Below, piece by piece: positions 25,878 to 34,551 of a DNA stretch of 64,000 nt (positions within the stretch are counted from its first letter, which is position 1; each line of letters begins with the position of its first letter). The stretch lies in contig JBMNVT010000006.1 of the NCBI GenBank assembly GCA_050947015.1, positions 48,226 to 112,225 on the forward strand, read 5' to 3'. The notes beneath the pieces are model-generated. The model made no database searches. It was not told the DNA's origin and saw nothing but the letters and a program-made list of their open reading frames with translations. Origin of the DNA: CAKXIK01 sp050947015 (GTDB lineage: Bacteria > Bacillota > Clostridia > Oscillospirales > Acutalibacteraceae). Position numbers and translations under genes: made by a program.

Positions 25878-26453
25878 TCAGAAAACACCGGGAAACAGCG
25901 CTCTGCAGTTTTCTTCCGCCTTGTGCTGCAAAACCGCCGCAAAATAAGCCACGACCATCACAGCCAGAACACGCGCCACCCACTCTTCGGAACCCGGTGC
26001 AAAGCCCCGGAAGCCATGAAGCGCCGCCTGCACCGCCTGCGCGATTTTCTGCTCCGTCAGCCCTTTTTCCACCGAAAGTCGGCAAACCGTCCGCGCAAAG
26101 CAATCATACAGCAGCGGCTCATTCTCCTGTTCCGGGCAGCCGTGGCCCGCCGCAACATTGACGCTGTCCGCCAATGCGGCAATCCGCTCAATCTGCAGGC
26201 CGTCGCGCAGAGCGCAGATCAGCAGAATACGCGCCGTTTGCCGTTCGGCATACCTTTTGTCTCTGCGCGGTTTCGGCACCCATCCGCGCTTAACCCAATT
26301 CTGAATGGTAGTCCCCTCCAGCCCGGTAAGCGAACAAAGCTGCGAAAGTGAAAACCCACCTGCCTGCAAAATCATCTTCCGAATCGGCTGAAAGGCGCTG
26401 CCTTCTTCCTCATCATACGGCAGAGTCGTACCCGGCAGAACCTGTTTTTCCAT
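25878..26453 (-). CDS. DUF1836 family MerR-like regulator
   Basis: A 191-residue protein. The DUF1836 signature includes FSLSQLCSLTGLEGTTIQNW, then VKRGWVPKP and YAERQTARILLICALRDGLQ, which has the shape of a MerR-type winged HTH with a helical C-terminal part. The function of the family is not established; a DNA-binding role is inferred. GGGGGAGCGG precedes the ATG. It is the first gene of an operon with NfeD and flotillin, and its promoter has a perfect palindrome in the spacer, a typical place for MerR-type operators. Autoregulation is therefore likely. Confidence 0.8.
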   Translation of the reverse strand: MEKQVLPGTTLPYDEEEGSAFQPIRKMILQAGGFSLSQLCSLTGLEGTTIQNWVKRGWVPKPRRDKRYAERQTARILLICALRDGLQIERIAALADSVNVAAGHGCPEQENEPLLYDCFARTVCRLSVEKGLTEQKIAQAVQAALHGFRGFAPGSEEWVARVLAVMVVAYFAAVLQHKAEENCRALFPGVF

Positions 26454-26501
26454 ACCGCTCCCCCTTTCCCCATACGCCGGGAATCGGTTTGATTTGTCTA
26501 C

Positions 26502-26530
26502 ATTTTAACAGAAGTTCATATGAACCGCAA
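26502..26530 (-). promoter_or_regulatory. Operon promoter with palindromic operator in the spacer
   Basis: On the minus strand, TTGCGG (26525-26530), a 17-base spacer and TAAAAT (26502-26507). The spacer contains most of GTTCATATGAAC (26514-26525), a perfect 12-bp palindrome. It is placed so that a DUF1836 dimer could control the promoter. Confidence 0.7.
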
Positions 26531-26633
26531 GCGGCGAAAAAAGCTAAAAACAGCTGATTTTTGAAACCTACTGTCCCGGGGTTCATCGGGCGAATCCGAG
26601 CGAACCCGGGCTTCGCCACGCTCGTTTTTGCAT

Positions 26634-26668
26634 AAAAAAGCACCCTCAGGAAGTATTTCCCTGAGGGT
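26634..26668 (-). terminator. Terminator after citrate synthase
   Basis: CACCCTCAGG (26641-26650) and CCTGAGGGTG (26659-26668) form a perfect 10-bp stem; six T follow on the minus strand. Confidence 0.88.
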
Positions 26669-26691
26669 GTCGAGAATCATATGTTCCATGT

Positions 26692-28062
26692 TCAGCGATC
26701 TGCAAGCCGACGGTATTCGCGGCGCTCCGCAACGCTTTTGTACGACGGGCGAATAATTTTGCCGGCATTGACAATTTCCTCAATGCGATGCGCACTCCAG
26801 CCTGCAATGCGCGAAATGGCAAATATGGGCGTATAGAGCTCCTGCGGCAGGTCAAGCATGCTGTAAACAAAGCCGCTGTAAAAATCAATATTGGCCGAAA
26901 CACCCTTGTAAATTTTCCGTTCGTCGGAAATGACCTTCGGCGCAAGGCGTTCCACCAGTGAATAAAGCCGGTATTCTTCGGTGCGTCCTTTTTCCCGGGA
27001 AAGCTGTTCCACAAAGCCCTTGAACACATTTGCGCGCGGATCCGAAAGCGAATAGACCGCATGCCCCATTCCATAAATCAGGCCGGAACGGTCAAAGGCC
27101 TCCTTGTGCAGCAGCCGGCGCAGATAATCCGCCACGGCCTCTTCGTCCGTCCAGTCGGAAAGCGACTGCTTCATATCCTCAAACATGCGCACCACCTTGA
27201 TGTTCGCACCGCCGTGACGCGGACCTTTGAGCGACGCAAGCGATGCGGCCACCGCAGAATAGGTATCGGTTCCCGAAGAGGTGACAACGTGCATGGTAAA
27301 AGTAGAATTATTGCCACCGCCATGCTCTGCATGGAGCACCAGCGCAAGGTCCAGCACGCGAGCCTCGGTTTCGGTAAAAGCGCAGTCCGCACGAAGCATA
27401 TGCAGGATATTTTCCGCTGTGGAAAGCTCCGGCTGCGGGCTGTGAATAAACAAGCTGTTGCCGCAGGCGTAGTGGCTATAGGCCTGATAACCGTAAACCG
27501 CCAGCTGTGGGAACAATGCAATCAGCTGCAGGCATTGGCGCAGAACGTTCTCCACACTAGTATCCAGCGCGTTTGTGTCGTATGAATACAGCGTCAGAAC
27601 ACTGCGGGCAAGGGTATTCATCATGTCGGCGCTCGGCGCCTTCATCACAACGTCACGCACAAAATTGGTTGGCAGCGTCCGGTAGCCGGAAAGCAGCTTT
27701 TGAAACGCGCCGAGCTCTTCGGCGTCCGGCAGACGGCCGAACAACAGCAGGTAAACGGTTTCTTCAAAGCCGAAGCGATGTTCTTCAATAAAACCCGCCA
27801 CAATCTGTTCTACATCTACGCCGCGATAAAAGAGTTTTCCCTCGCAGGGAACCTTTTCTCCGTTGACTGTCTTGCTCGACTGGATTTCGGAAATTTCTGT
27901 CAGACCGGTCAACACGCCGTTTCCGTTCAGATCTCTCAGGCCGCGGTTGACCTTAAGTTCCGAAAACAGCGCCGACGGGATGGCACTGTTCTGGATTGCC
28001 TGTTGTGCAAGCTTCTCAATCTCCGGTGTAATGTCAGAGTAGCTGATGTTCGTGTTTGCCAT
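26692..28062 (-). CDS. gltA: Citrate synthase
   Basis: A 456-residue type of citrate synthase with an N-terminal extension. Active-site regions are visible: HAEHGGGNNSTF and LKGPRHGGAN (His) and YGMGHAVYSLSDPRA, which has the second His and the catalytic Asp nearby. It condenses oxaloacetate and acetyl-CoA. AAGGAG lies nine bases before the ATG at 28062; the frame is open 32 codons further upstream, but without a site. No aconitase or isocitrate dehydrogenase gene is adjacent, so the enzyme probably feeds glutamate synthesis from another locus (inference). A related 2-methylcitrate synthase function is less likely but not excluded. Confidence 0.92.
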   Translation of the reverse strand: MANTNISYSDITPEIEKLAQQAIQNSAIPSALFSELKVNRGLRDLNGNGVLTGLTEISEIQSSKTVNGEKVPCEGKLFYRGVDVEQIVAGFIEEHRFGFEETVYLLLFGRLPDAEELGAFQKLLSGYRTLPTNFVRDVVMKAPSADMMNTLARSVLTLYSYDTNALDTSVENVLRQCLQLIALFPQLAVYGYQAYSHYACGNSLFIHSPQPELSTAENILHMLRADCAFTETEARVLDLALVLHAEHGGGNNSTFTMHVVTSSGTDTYSAVAASLASLKGPRHGGANIKVVRMFEDMKQSLSDWTDEEAVADYLRRLLHKEAFDRSGLIYGMGHAVYSLSDPRANVFKGFVEQLSREKGRTEEYRLYSLVERLAPKVISDERKIYKGVSANIDFYSGFVYSMLDLPQELYTPIFAISRIAGWSAHRIEEIVNAGKIIRPSYKSVAERREYRRLADR

Positions 28063-28163
28063 CTCGAACGACTCCTTTTCTCTTTTTTTGTAATTTATAC
28101 TGTTTATTATATCACAACCGTCAACGAGAAAAATGAATAAATTATGAGCAAGCCGCAAATTTA

Positions 28164-29933
28164 TTAATTAACACTGTTAACATCTGGCAGTTTTCGGCAC
28201 CATTCGCTGTAAATTCCACCGCGGGCAAGCAGCTCCCGGTGGGTTCCCTGCTCGGCAATCGTACCGCCGCGAAGCACATAAATACAGTTGCAGTCGCGCA
28301 CTGTGGAAAGGCGATGCGCGATAAACAGTGCTGTGCGCCCGCGGGAAATGGATGCAATCGACTGCTGTATCACCTGCTCGGTATTGGAATCGATATTTGC
28401 GGTTGCTTCATCAAGCACCAGAACAGCCGGATTGTGTGCAATGGCGCGCGCAAAGGAGATTAGCTGTCGCTCCCCTGCCGAAAATGTACTGCCGCGTTCG
28501 GCCACTCTGGTCTGCAGACCGTCCGGCTGTTTGGCAACGAACGCATCCGCAGCGGCAAGGTGAACCGCCCGGCTAATCTCCTCCTCTGTCATCGGGTCGG
28601 ACAGCGAAATATTCTCGGCAATCGTTCCGGAAAAGAGAAAAACCTCCTGCAACACCGTGCAGACTCCGCGGCGCAGAGCCCCAAGCTCCCATTCCTCTAC
28701 CGGAACGTCGTCTACCAGGACCTGCCCCCTCTGGGCGTGATACAGCCCCGAGATGAGGCTGATAATCGTGGTTTTTCCCGCGCCGGTCGGGCCGACAAAG
28801 GCAGCTTTTTGCCCTTTTTCCACCCGGAAGCTGACGCCGCGCAGCACCCAGTTTTCTCCTTCGTAAGCAAACCAGACATCCCGAAACTCCACCGCTCCTA
28901 AAACCGGCCCGGCAAAGCTTCCGCCATGCTCCTGAGCCGCGGTGTCGTCCAGCACTTCGAACACACGATCGGCAGAAACAGCCGCTGACTGAATCGTATT
29001 GTATTTTTCGGCAAGGTCGTTGATCGGCTCAAAAAACTTTTTGATGTAGGTGGTAAACGCATAAACGACGCCAAGTTCCAGTACACCGCCTGTAATTCCC
29101 CGCCAGCCGTAAACAATCAGCGCGGCGACTGCCAGCGCGTTTACAACCTCCATCAGCGGGCGAAGCAGGCTGTTAAACCGGATCTGCAGCAGTGTTGTGG
29201 AATAGTATTCGCTGTCCAGCGCGGCGAATTCTTCATATTTTTCTTTTTCGCGCCCAAACGTCTGCACGGTTTTCATGCCGTCGATGTTTTCGGAAAAAAA
29301 GCCGTTGATTCGCCCAATCAGCTTTTTCATTCGTTTAAAGTTTTTTCTTAAGGCCCTGCGCATGGAAAACGTAATCAGCGCAATCACCGGAACGGCGGCA
29401 AACCCCACCAGCGCCAGCCGCCAGTTCATGGCGAGCATTACCCCGACGATGCCGGCTAACAGCACGATATCCCGAAACAGATTGACAATAATATCGGTAT
29501 AAAATTCATCCAGCGTTTCGATATCGTTGGTCGCGCGCGTAATCAGCCGGCCGCTGGTGTAGCGGTCGAAAGCAGGCAGAGACATTCTTTCGATCGCCGA
29601 AAAAACTTCGATGCGCAGCCGGTTCAAAATTTTCTGCCCAATGCGGTTAATCAGCCGCGTATGCAGAAGAGTACAAACCGCACCGGACGCAATCAGCAGA
29701 AAATAGGTCGTTCCCATTCCGACAACGGAATACCACCCGTGTTGCTGCGCCCCGCCGCGCAAAAAGTCGTCAATAATAATAGCCATCACATACGGTTTCA
29801 GCAGTTCCGCTCCGTTCGCCGCCACCGTCAGTACCATGCACAGCGCAAAGCCCCATTTAAAGGGCGCCATTCTGCCGGCCAGCTTAAACAAGCTGTGTCT
29901 GCCGGACAGACGCTGTTCATTTCGTAAATGCAC
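28164..29933 (-). CDS. ABC exporter half-transporter with catalytic ATP site (YheH/MdlB-like)
   Basis: A 589-residue TMD-NBD protein. Six TM helices occupy about 20-310; the NBD has Walker A GPTGAGKTT, Q-loop LQEVFLF, signature FSAGERQ, Walker B VLVLDEATANID with the catalytic Glu, and H-loop IAHRLS. The signature deviates from LSGGQ, as in one half of heterodimeric exporters such as BmrD/YheH. Its natural partner would have an intact LSGGQ but a degenerate Walker B, which describes the gene at 40356-42077. A GTG at 29933 after GGGGGAAGAGGC is the likely start; an ATG seven codons upstream has no ribosome site. The substrate is unknown. Confidence 0.9.
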   Translation of the reverse strand: MHLRNEQRLSGRHSLFKLAGRMAPFKWGFALCMVLTVAANGAELLKPYVMAIIIDDFLRGGAQQHGWYSVVGMGTTYFLLIASGAVCTLLHTRLINRIGQKILNRLRIEVFSAIERMSLPAFDRYTSGRLITRATNDIETLDEFYTDIIVNLFRDIVLLAGIVGVMLAMNWRLALVGFAAVPVIALITFSMRRALRKNFKRMKKLIGRINGFFSENIDGMKTVQTFGREKEKYEEFAALDSEYYSTTLLQIRFNSLLRPLMEVVNALAVAALIVYGWRGITGGVLELGVVYAFTTYIKKFFEPINDLAEKYNTIQSAAVSADRVFEVLDDTAAQEHGGSFAGPVLGAVEFRDVWFAYEGENWVLRGVSFRVEKGQKAAFVGPTGAGKTTIISLISGLYHAQRGQVLVDDVPVEEWELGALRRGVCTVLQEVFLFSGTIAENISLSDPMTEEEISRAVHLAAADAFVAKQPDGLQTRVAERGSTFSAGERQLISFARAIAHNPAVLVLDEATANIDSNTEQVIQQSIASISRGRTALFIAHRLSTVRDCNCIYVLRGGTIAEQGTHRELLARGGIYSEWCRKLPDVNSVN

Positions 29934-30042
29934 TGCCTCTTCCCCCTGTCGCATGGAATACTACTATTCTACACGCCCAGTCGGCAGTTGTCCATGCTTT
30001 TGGATTCGTTTTTTCCCGGAAAGCGTTCCTGCATGAGACCAG

Positions 30043-30082
30043 AAAAAGCAGCCCTTGCCGGAAAATCCGGCGGAGGCTGCTT
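30043..30082 (-). terminator. Terminator after spoIIE
   Basis: AAGCAGCC and GGCTGCTT enclose an inner CCGGA/TCCGG stem; TTTTTC follows on the minus strand. Confidence 0.8.
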
Positions 30083-30088
30083 CTTCGT

Positions 30089-32410
30089 TTACGGCGCCGC
30101 AACACAAATCGCCGCAGCCGTAATGTCGTCATCGTGTCCGTCCTGCCGTCTGGCTTCCGCATCTGCCACCACGCGGTCGCAAAGCTCCTGGGGTGTTCCC
30201 TTCCAACCGCGCACCAACTCTTCCAGCCAGCTGTCTCCGCCGGAAACAGCTCCGTCGGAAACCATCAGCACCAGATCGCCCTGCGAAAGCTGCGCGGTTC
30301 CGCGCGCAAATTTTACATCCTGCAGAATTCCGGCCGGCAGCGACGCCAAATCGACACGCGTTACCCTGCTGCCCCGGCGAAGAAACGCGGCCGGAGCCCC
30401 TGCCTTCATAAATTCGGCGCGACCGGAATAAAGATCAAGGCGAAACACATCCAGCGTAGCAAGGCTTTCGTCTCCCGACTTGATATACAGCGAGGAGTTG
30501 ATGATTCGAAGCGCCGCGTCGTAACCGATTCCCGCGGAAACCAGACGTGAAAGAATTCCACAGGCCATGGTAGAATCCACCGCAGCACGGCCGCCGCTCC
30601 CCATTCCGTCGCTGAGCGCCGCAACTGCTCCGCCTGCACCGTCGGAAAAAAATTCATAATGATCGCCGCAGAGCGACGCGCCGGCACACACGTGCTGCGC
30701 ACAACCAGTTACAACGCTAAAGGACGGCTGCTCGTTCAGGACGATACGCAGCGTGCCTCCGGCAGAGGAGAGCACAGCCGGCCCAAAACGACGCCCGCAA
30801 AGCCGGCCAAGCTCACGCTGCAGGGCTGTTTTGTCGGGCAGACCCTTTCCTGTTCCGGTTACGATTTCAACGGTCATGCGCCCGCTTTGCTCCTGACGGC
30901 AGGAAACGTCCGCAGTTTCAAAGCCATGCCTGCAAAGGAACTGCTCAATCTGCTGCGCCGTTTCACGGTCAAAAAGTGATTTATCCCGATAATCCGCAGC
31001 CAGATCCCGCAGCATTTCGCTGACGCCGAGGAACTGCGAACCGACTACAGAACGAATTTCGCTGACTCTTCGCTCTGCCGCCTCTCCCGCGTGAAAATCT
31101 TCATATGCCGCTGTAATTGTAGCAGCAAGCTGATTAATTCGCGCGCAGTTGGAGCGGAACGGCTCCGGGAAATCGTTCCGGCAGACATAACCGCGTGACT
31201 GCAGCGGAGCGGTTAACCCATTGAGCACCGTCATGGTGTCGGAATAATTTTTTTCCCAACACATCAGCCGAAAGCCACAGGTGCGGCAGGTTTCTTCGAC
31301 GGCGCTGTCGTAAACGCCGGAAACCGTTGATTTTCCTTTTTTCAACAGCTTGCGGGAAAGTTCTTCCACTGACTGCGACACCTGCGCAATTGCACGGGAC
31401 GCAAAATCCAGCCTCATTACCACGCTGCGGCGCAGTACATCGGCAGAAGGGTCAGCGGGGGGCGCGGCAAAGAACGGCTTGGCTGCGTTTTCCAGCCATC
31501 GCTGCGGAATCAGCAAAAACAACGCCGTGGCAAGCAGTGTTTCATAAAGCACGGTAATCGGCGCGGTCGTAACGGTAAGCACCGCCACACCATTTGCCAA
31601 CACAAAAATTGCCGTGCTGCCAAACCGACCAAGCGGCGAAAAGCAGCCCGCCACCAGCCCCGAAAACGCATAGGAAATCGGAAAATATCCCGCTGCCCCG
31701 CCGGCGAGACTCATCATCATGCCGCAGGCGGTTCCGCTGACGCAACCACCGCCCACCGCACCATAAGACGCACAGAACAACACGACCATCATAGCTAGAA
31801 TATTTCCGAGCGAAATTCCCTCAACAGAAACAGACGAAAAGGAAAGCAGAAAAATCCCACCGGTTACTGCCAACCCTGCCATGGACTGCAAATCCAGTCC
31901 ATAAAGACTGCGGTGCTCTTGCCAAACCTTCAGCGTCCGCCCAAAGAACCATGACGCTCCGCCTGCCAGCATCCCTTCCGCCAAAATCATCAACGGGGGA
32001 ACCGAGGCGAGAATCCGTCCGTTGTTGACAAGAAAACCCGTTCCCGCAACGGCTCCAAACGCCAGCACTGCTCCGAACAGCGGATGCGCGATCAACTTTT
32101 TCCACTCGCTAAGAGTCCAGCGCACGGCCGCCACAATAGCAAGCGCCGCCAGGCTTTGCAGCCGACCGGCAGAGACCGGAAACAACACCAGCCCCAGTAC
32201 CGAACCAAGCAAAACCGGCAACAGCGAACCTTTGGGAGAAACGGCAGCCAGCGCCGCGGAAAACGGCGTGCATGCTCCGAAAATTTCGGCTCGGGAAAGC
32301 AGTACTCCTGCGCCGAACCATCCCAGCTGCCGCAGCAGCTTTTTTGTCACCTCGGCAGGCGGCAGCACATGCTCGGCCCTGCGCAATACTTTTTCAGCTC
32401 TGCCTCTCAT
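30089..32410 (-). CDS. spoIIE: Stage II sporulation protein E (PP2C-type phosphatase)
   Basis: A 773-residue protein. The N-terminal half (about 30-320) has roughly ten TM helices, the middle region contains a cysteine pattern (CRTCGFRLMCW), and the C-terminal PP2C/SpoIIE phosphatase domain (about 560-770) has ALSDGMGSG and later VSDGAVSGG metal-site motifs. SpoIIE sits at the asymmetric septum and dephosphorylates SpoIIAA to free sigma-F in the forespore. Its presence makes the organism a probable spore former. The ATG at 32410 has AAAGG nine bases upstream; an ATG three codons earlier touches that site. Paired 10-bp direct repeats lie 55-86 bases upstream. Confidence 0.94.
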   Translation of the reverse strand: MRGRAEKVLRRAEHVLPPAEVTKKLLRQLGWFGAGVLLSRAEIFGACTPFSAALAAVSPKGSLLPVLLGSVLGLVLFPVSAGRLQSLAALAIVAAVRWTLSEWKKLIAHPLFGAVLAFGAVAGTGFLVNNGRILASVPPLMILAEGMLAGGASWFFGRTLKVWQEHRSLYGLDLQSMAGLAVTGGIFLLSFSSVSVEGISLGNILAMMVVLFCASYGAVGGGCVSGTACGMMMSLAGGAAGYFPISYAFSGLVAGCFSPLGRFGSTAIFVLANGVAVLTVTTAPITVLYETLLATALFLLIPQRWLENAAKPFFAAPPADPSADVLRRSVVMRLDFASRAIAQVSQSVEELSRKLLKKGKSTVSGVYDSAVEETCRTCGFRLMCWEKNYSDTMTVLNGLTAPLQSRGYVCRNDFPEPFRSNCARINQLAATITAAYEDFHAGEAAERRVSEIRSVVGSQFLGVSEMLRDLAADYRDKSLFDRETAQQIEQFLCRHGFETADVSCRQEQSGRMTVEIVTGTGKGLPDKTALQRELGRLCGRRFGPAVLSSAGGTLRIVLNEQPSFSVVTGCAQHVCAGASLCGDHYEFFSDGAGGAVAALSDGMGSGGRAAVDSTMACGILSRLVSAGIGYDAALRIINSSLYIKSGDESLATLDVFRLDLYSGRAEFMKAGAPAAFLRRGSRVTRVDLASLPAGILQDVKFARGTAQLSQGDLVLMVSDGAVSGGDSWLEELVRGWKGTPQELCDRVVADAEARRQDGHDDDITAAAICVAAP

Positions 32411-32464
32411 TTGAATCATCCTTTCCCAATGGGGCGCCCCCTTAAATCGGAAGTATTTTCCTTC

Positions 32465-32496
32465 CTTTCAGTATGGACGGCCGGTTCTTTCAGTAT
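32465..32496 (-). repeat. Paired direct repeats upstream of spoIIE
   Basis: Minus-strand ATACTGAAAG occurs at 32474-32465 and 32496-32487, exactly 22 bases apart (two helical turns). They fit a regulator binding site. A TATACT overlaps the distal copy and could be a -10 element, but no good -35 is seen. Confidence 0.45.
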
Positions 32497-32499
32497 ACA

Positions 32500-32913
32500 A
32501 AGGAGGCACGGGAAAGATTGTCATATATTGGTATCTTTGCAAAGAACTTTTTTACCCGCTCTTCGTACAGCCGAACAGGAGATTTCACATTCCTGACGGC
32601 TTTCTGCCACGACACGAGATGTTTGCATTCTCTTCTGACCCTGCTGTACTAAAAAAAGAACCGGCATCCGGCTGACCCTCAGAGCATTGAACCCGACGGG
32701 GCTCAGACCGGACATCGCTTCTTTTTTCATAATTTTGTCTGGATTTTTCAGAAACTTATGATATAATTAAAAATTATAATTATCATAATCAATCATTCTG
32801 GTTGATCTACGGCTTTCTCTGTGTTAAAAACAACGGAAATTTCAGCTCTGATATTTCGGCCGCGGAAAAGACCTCTCTGACAAAATGTTATGACCGGAAA
32901 GGCAGGAATCTCA
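32500..32913. other. Intergenic region between spoIIE and adenine deaminase
   Basis: There is no convincing gene. A 69-codon minus-strand frame (32521-32730) has no ribosome site or family match. An imperfect hairpin at about 32667-32710 (CCGG...CCGG with inner TGA/TCA and CCC/GGG) is followed by T6 and could end a small plus-strand RNA, but no promoter for it is clear. TATAAT at about 32762 may be the -10 of the adenine deaminase gene, without a good -35. Confidence 0.35.
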
Positions 32914-34536
32914 ATGAAAAACGATCATCTTCCGGAGCTGGTACTCAAAAATGCACAGTTCTGCAATGTTTTTAATGAAACGCTCGAACAGGGCGATTTA
33001 GCGATTGACGGCGGCTGCTTTTGCGGCATTGGTTTATACCGCGGGCAGCGGGAAATCGACTGCAGCGGAAAAATCGTGGTGCCTGCTTTCATTGACGGTC
33101 ACATCCACCTTGAATCTTCGATGGCCTCCCCAGCGGAATTTGCCCGCATGGCGGCATCGCACGGAACCGCCGCGGCAATCTGCGACCCTCACGAGCTTGC
33201 CAATGTCTGCGGAACAGCGGGAATCGATTATCTTCTGGAAAGCTCGGAAAATCTGCCGGTCGATTGTTTTTTTATGCTGCCAAGCTGCGTTCCTGCCGCG
33301 GCAGGTGAAGAAAACGGCGCGGTTCTGTCAGCGGCAGCACTCAGACCTTATTATGAACATCCGCGTGTGCTTGGTCTTGGCGAGGTAATGAATCTGCCCG
33401 GCGTTCTGAACGGGGACGAAGATCTGCTTGAGAAGCTTCGGGACGCCAAAAACGCCGGAAAACGCATCGACGGTCACGCGCCGGGGCTTTGCGGCAAAGA
33501 GCTGGATACATATCTCGCCGCTGGGATCGCAACCGATCACGAATGCTCCTGCGCGGGGGAAGCACGGGAAAAGTTGCGCCGGGGCATGTGGATTCTTCTG
33601 CGGGAAGGCACCGCCGCGCGCAACCTGAATGCGCTTTTGCCGCTGCTGACAGAGCCCAGCGCGGACCGGTGCCTGTTCGCCACGGACGACAAGCATCCCG
33701 ACGAACTTCTGTCGGAAGGACATATTGACCTGAGCGTCCGCCGGGCGATTGCAAACGGTGTCGCACCTTTGCGTGCCATTCGTACTGCCAGCCGGAACGC
33801 CGCTGAATGCTACAGTCTGCACTGTTACGGCGCAATTGCACCCGGGTATTTTGCAAATTTTATCATCACCAACGATCTCAGGCAGCTGCCGATTGAATCC
33901 GTTTGGCACAACGGAAAACAGGTTTTTCCGGCAAGCGAACCGGCAGCGCCCACGGCCGGAGCTGCCCTTCGGCGCGTGACGGACACCTTTCACTGCAAGC
34001 CGTTTACAGAAGCCGATTTTTCAGACTATCCTGCCCTGCCTTGCCAGGCAATCGGCCTGATTCCGGGCGAAATTCTGACAAAAAATTGTATTGCACAGCC
34101 GGAAAACTGCGTTCGCCTTGCGGTTGCTGAGCGCCACAAAAACACCGGTCATATTGGAAAATCTTACCTTTGCGGATACGGCCTCCGGCGCGGCGCGGTA
34201 GCCTCCAGCATTGCACATGACAGCCACAACCTGATTGTGGCCGGAACAAACGCTCGCGATATGGCTGCCGCTGCCGAAGCTGTACGCAAAGCCGGCGGTG
34301 GATTGGCCGCCGCCGCGGATGGCCGGGTGCTTTCGCTGTTGGAACTGCCGATTGGCGGACTGATGAGCCAGTTACCCGCCAAAAGGCTTTGCGAGCAGTT
34401 GGAAGCGCTGCGCCATGCCGCTGAAACGCTCGGCGACTTTTCGGGCATCGACCCTTTTATGACGCTTGCCTTTGTCAGCCTGCCGGTCATCCCGGAGATC
34501 CGACTGACCTCGCGCGGAATCGTTTCGCTTGGCTGA
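32914..34536 (+). CDS. ade: Adenine deaminase
   Basis: A 540-residue amidohydrolase-superfamily enzyme that converts adenine to hypoxanthine and ammonia for purine salvage. FIDGHIHLESSM carries the first metal-binding His pair, CDPHELANVCG and RIDGHAPGLCG follow, and LFATDDKHPDELL holds the catalytic Asp. A C-terminal adenine-deaminase domain ends the protein, and the length is usual for the family. AGGAAT precedes the ATG at 32914; an upstream in-frame ATG at 32890 has no site. No purine riboswitch was found in the leader. Confidence 0.94.
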   Translation: MKNDHLPELVLKNAQFCNVFNETLEQGDLAIDGGCFCGIGLYRGQREIDCSGKIVVPAFIDGHIHLESSMASPAEFARMAASHGTAAAICDPHELANVCGTAGIDYLLESSENLPVDCFFMLPSCVPAAAGEENGAVLSAAALRPYYEHPRVLGLGEVMNLPGVLNGDEDLLEKLRDAKNAGKRIDGHAPGLCGKELDTYLAAGIATDHECSCAGEAREKLRRGMWILLREGTAARNLNALLPLLTEPSADRCLFATDDKHPDELLSEGHIDLSVRRAIANGVAPLRAIRTASRNAAECYSLHCYGAIAPGYFANFIITNDLRQLPIESVWHNGKQVFPASEPAAPTAGAALRRVTDTFHCKPFTEADFSDYPALPCQAIGLIPGEILTKNCIAQPENCVRLAVAERHKNTGHIGKSYLCGYGLRRGAVASSIAHDSHNLIVAGTNARDMAAAAEAVRKAGGGLAAAADGRVLSLLELPIGGLMSQLPAKRLCEQLEALRHAAETLGDFSGIDPFMTLAFVSLPVIPEIRLTSRGIVSLG

Positions 34537-34551
34537 CCTCGCCCGAAATTT

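Noticed and set aside
32521..32730. 69-codon minus-strand frame between spoIIE and ade
   Set aside because: No ribosome site, no family resemblance and no promoter; treated as non-coding.
32755..32800. AT-rich ATTATAATTATCATAAT upstream of the adenine deaminase gene, similar to a Fur box
   Set aside because: The match to the Fur consensus is loose, the region is very AT-rich, and an iron link to adenine deaminase is not expected.
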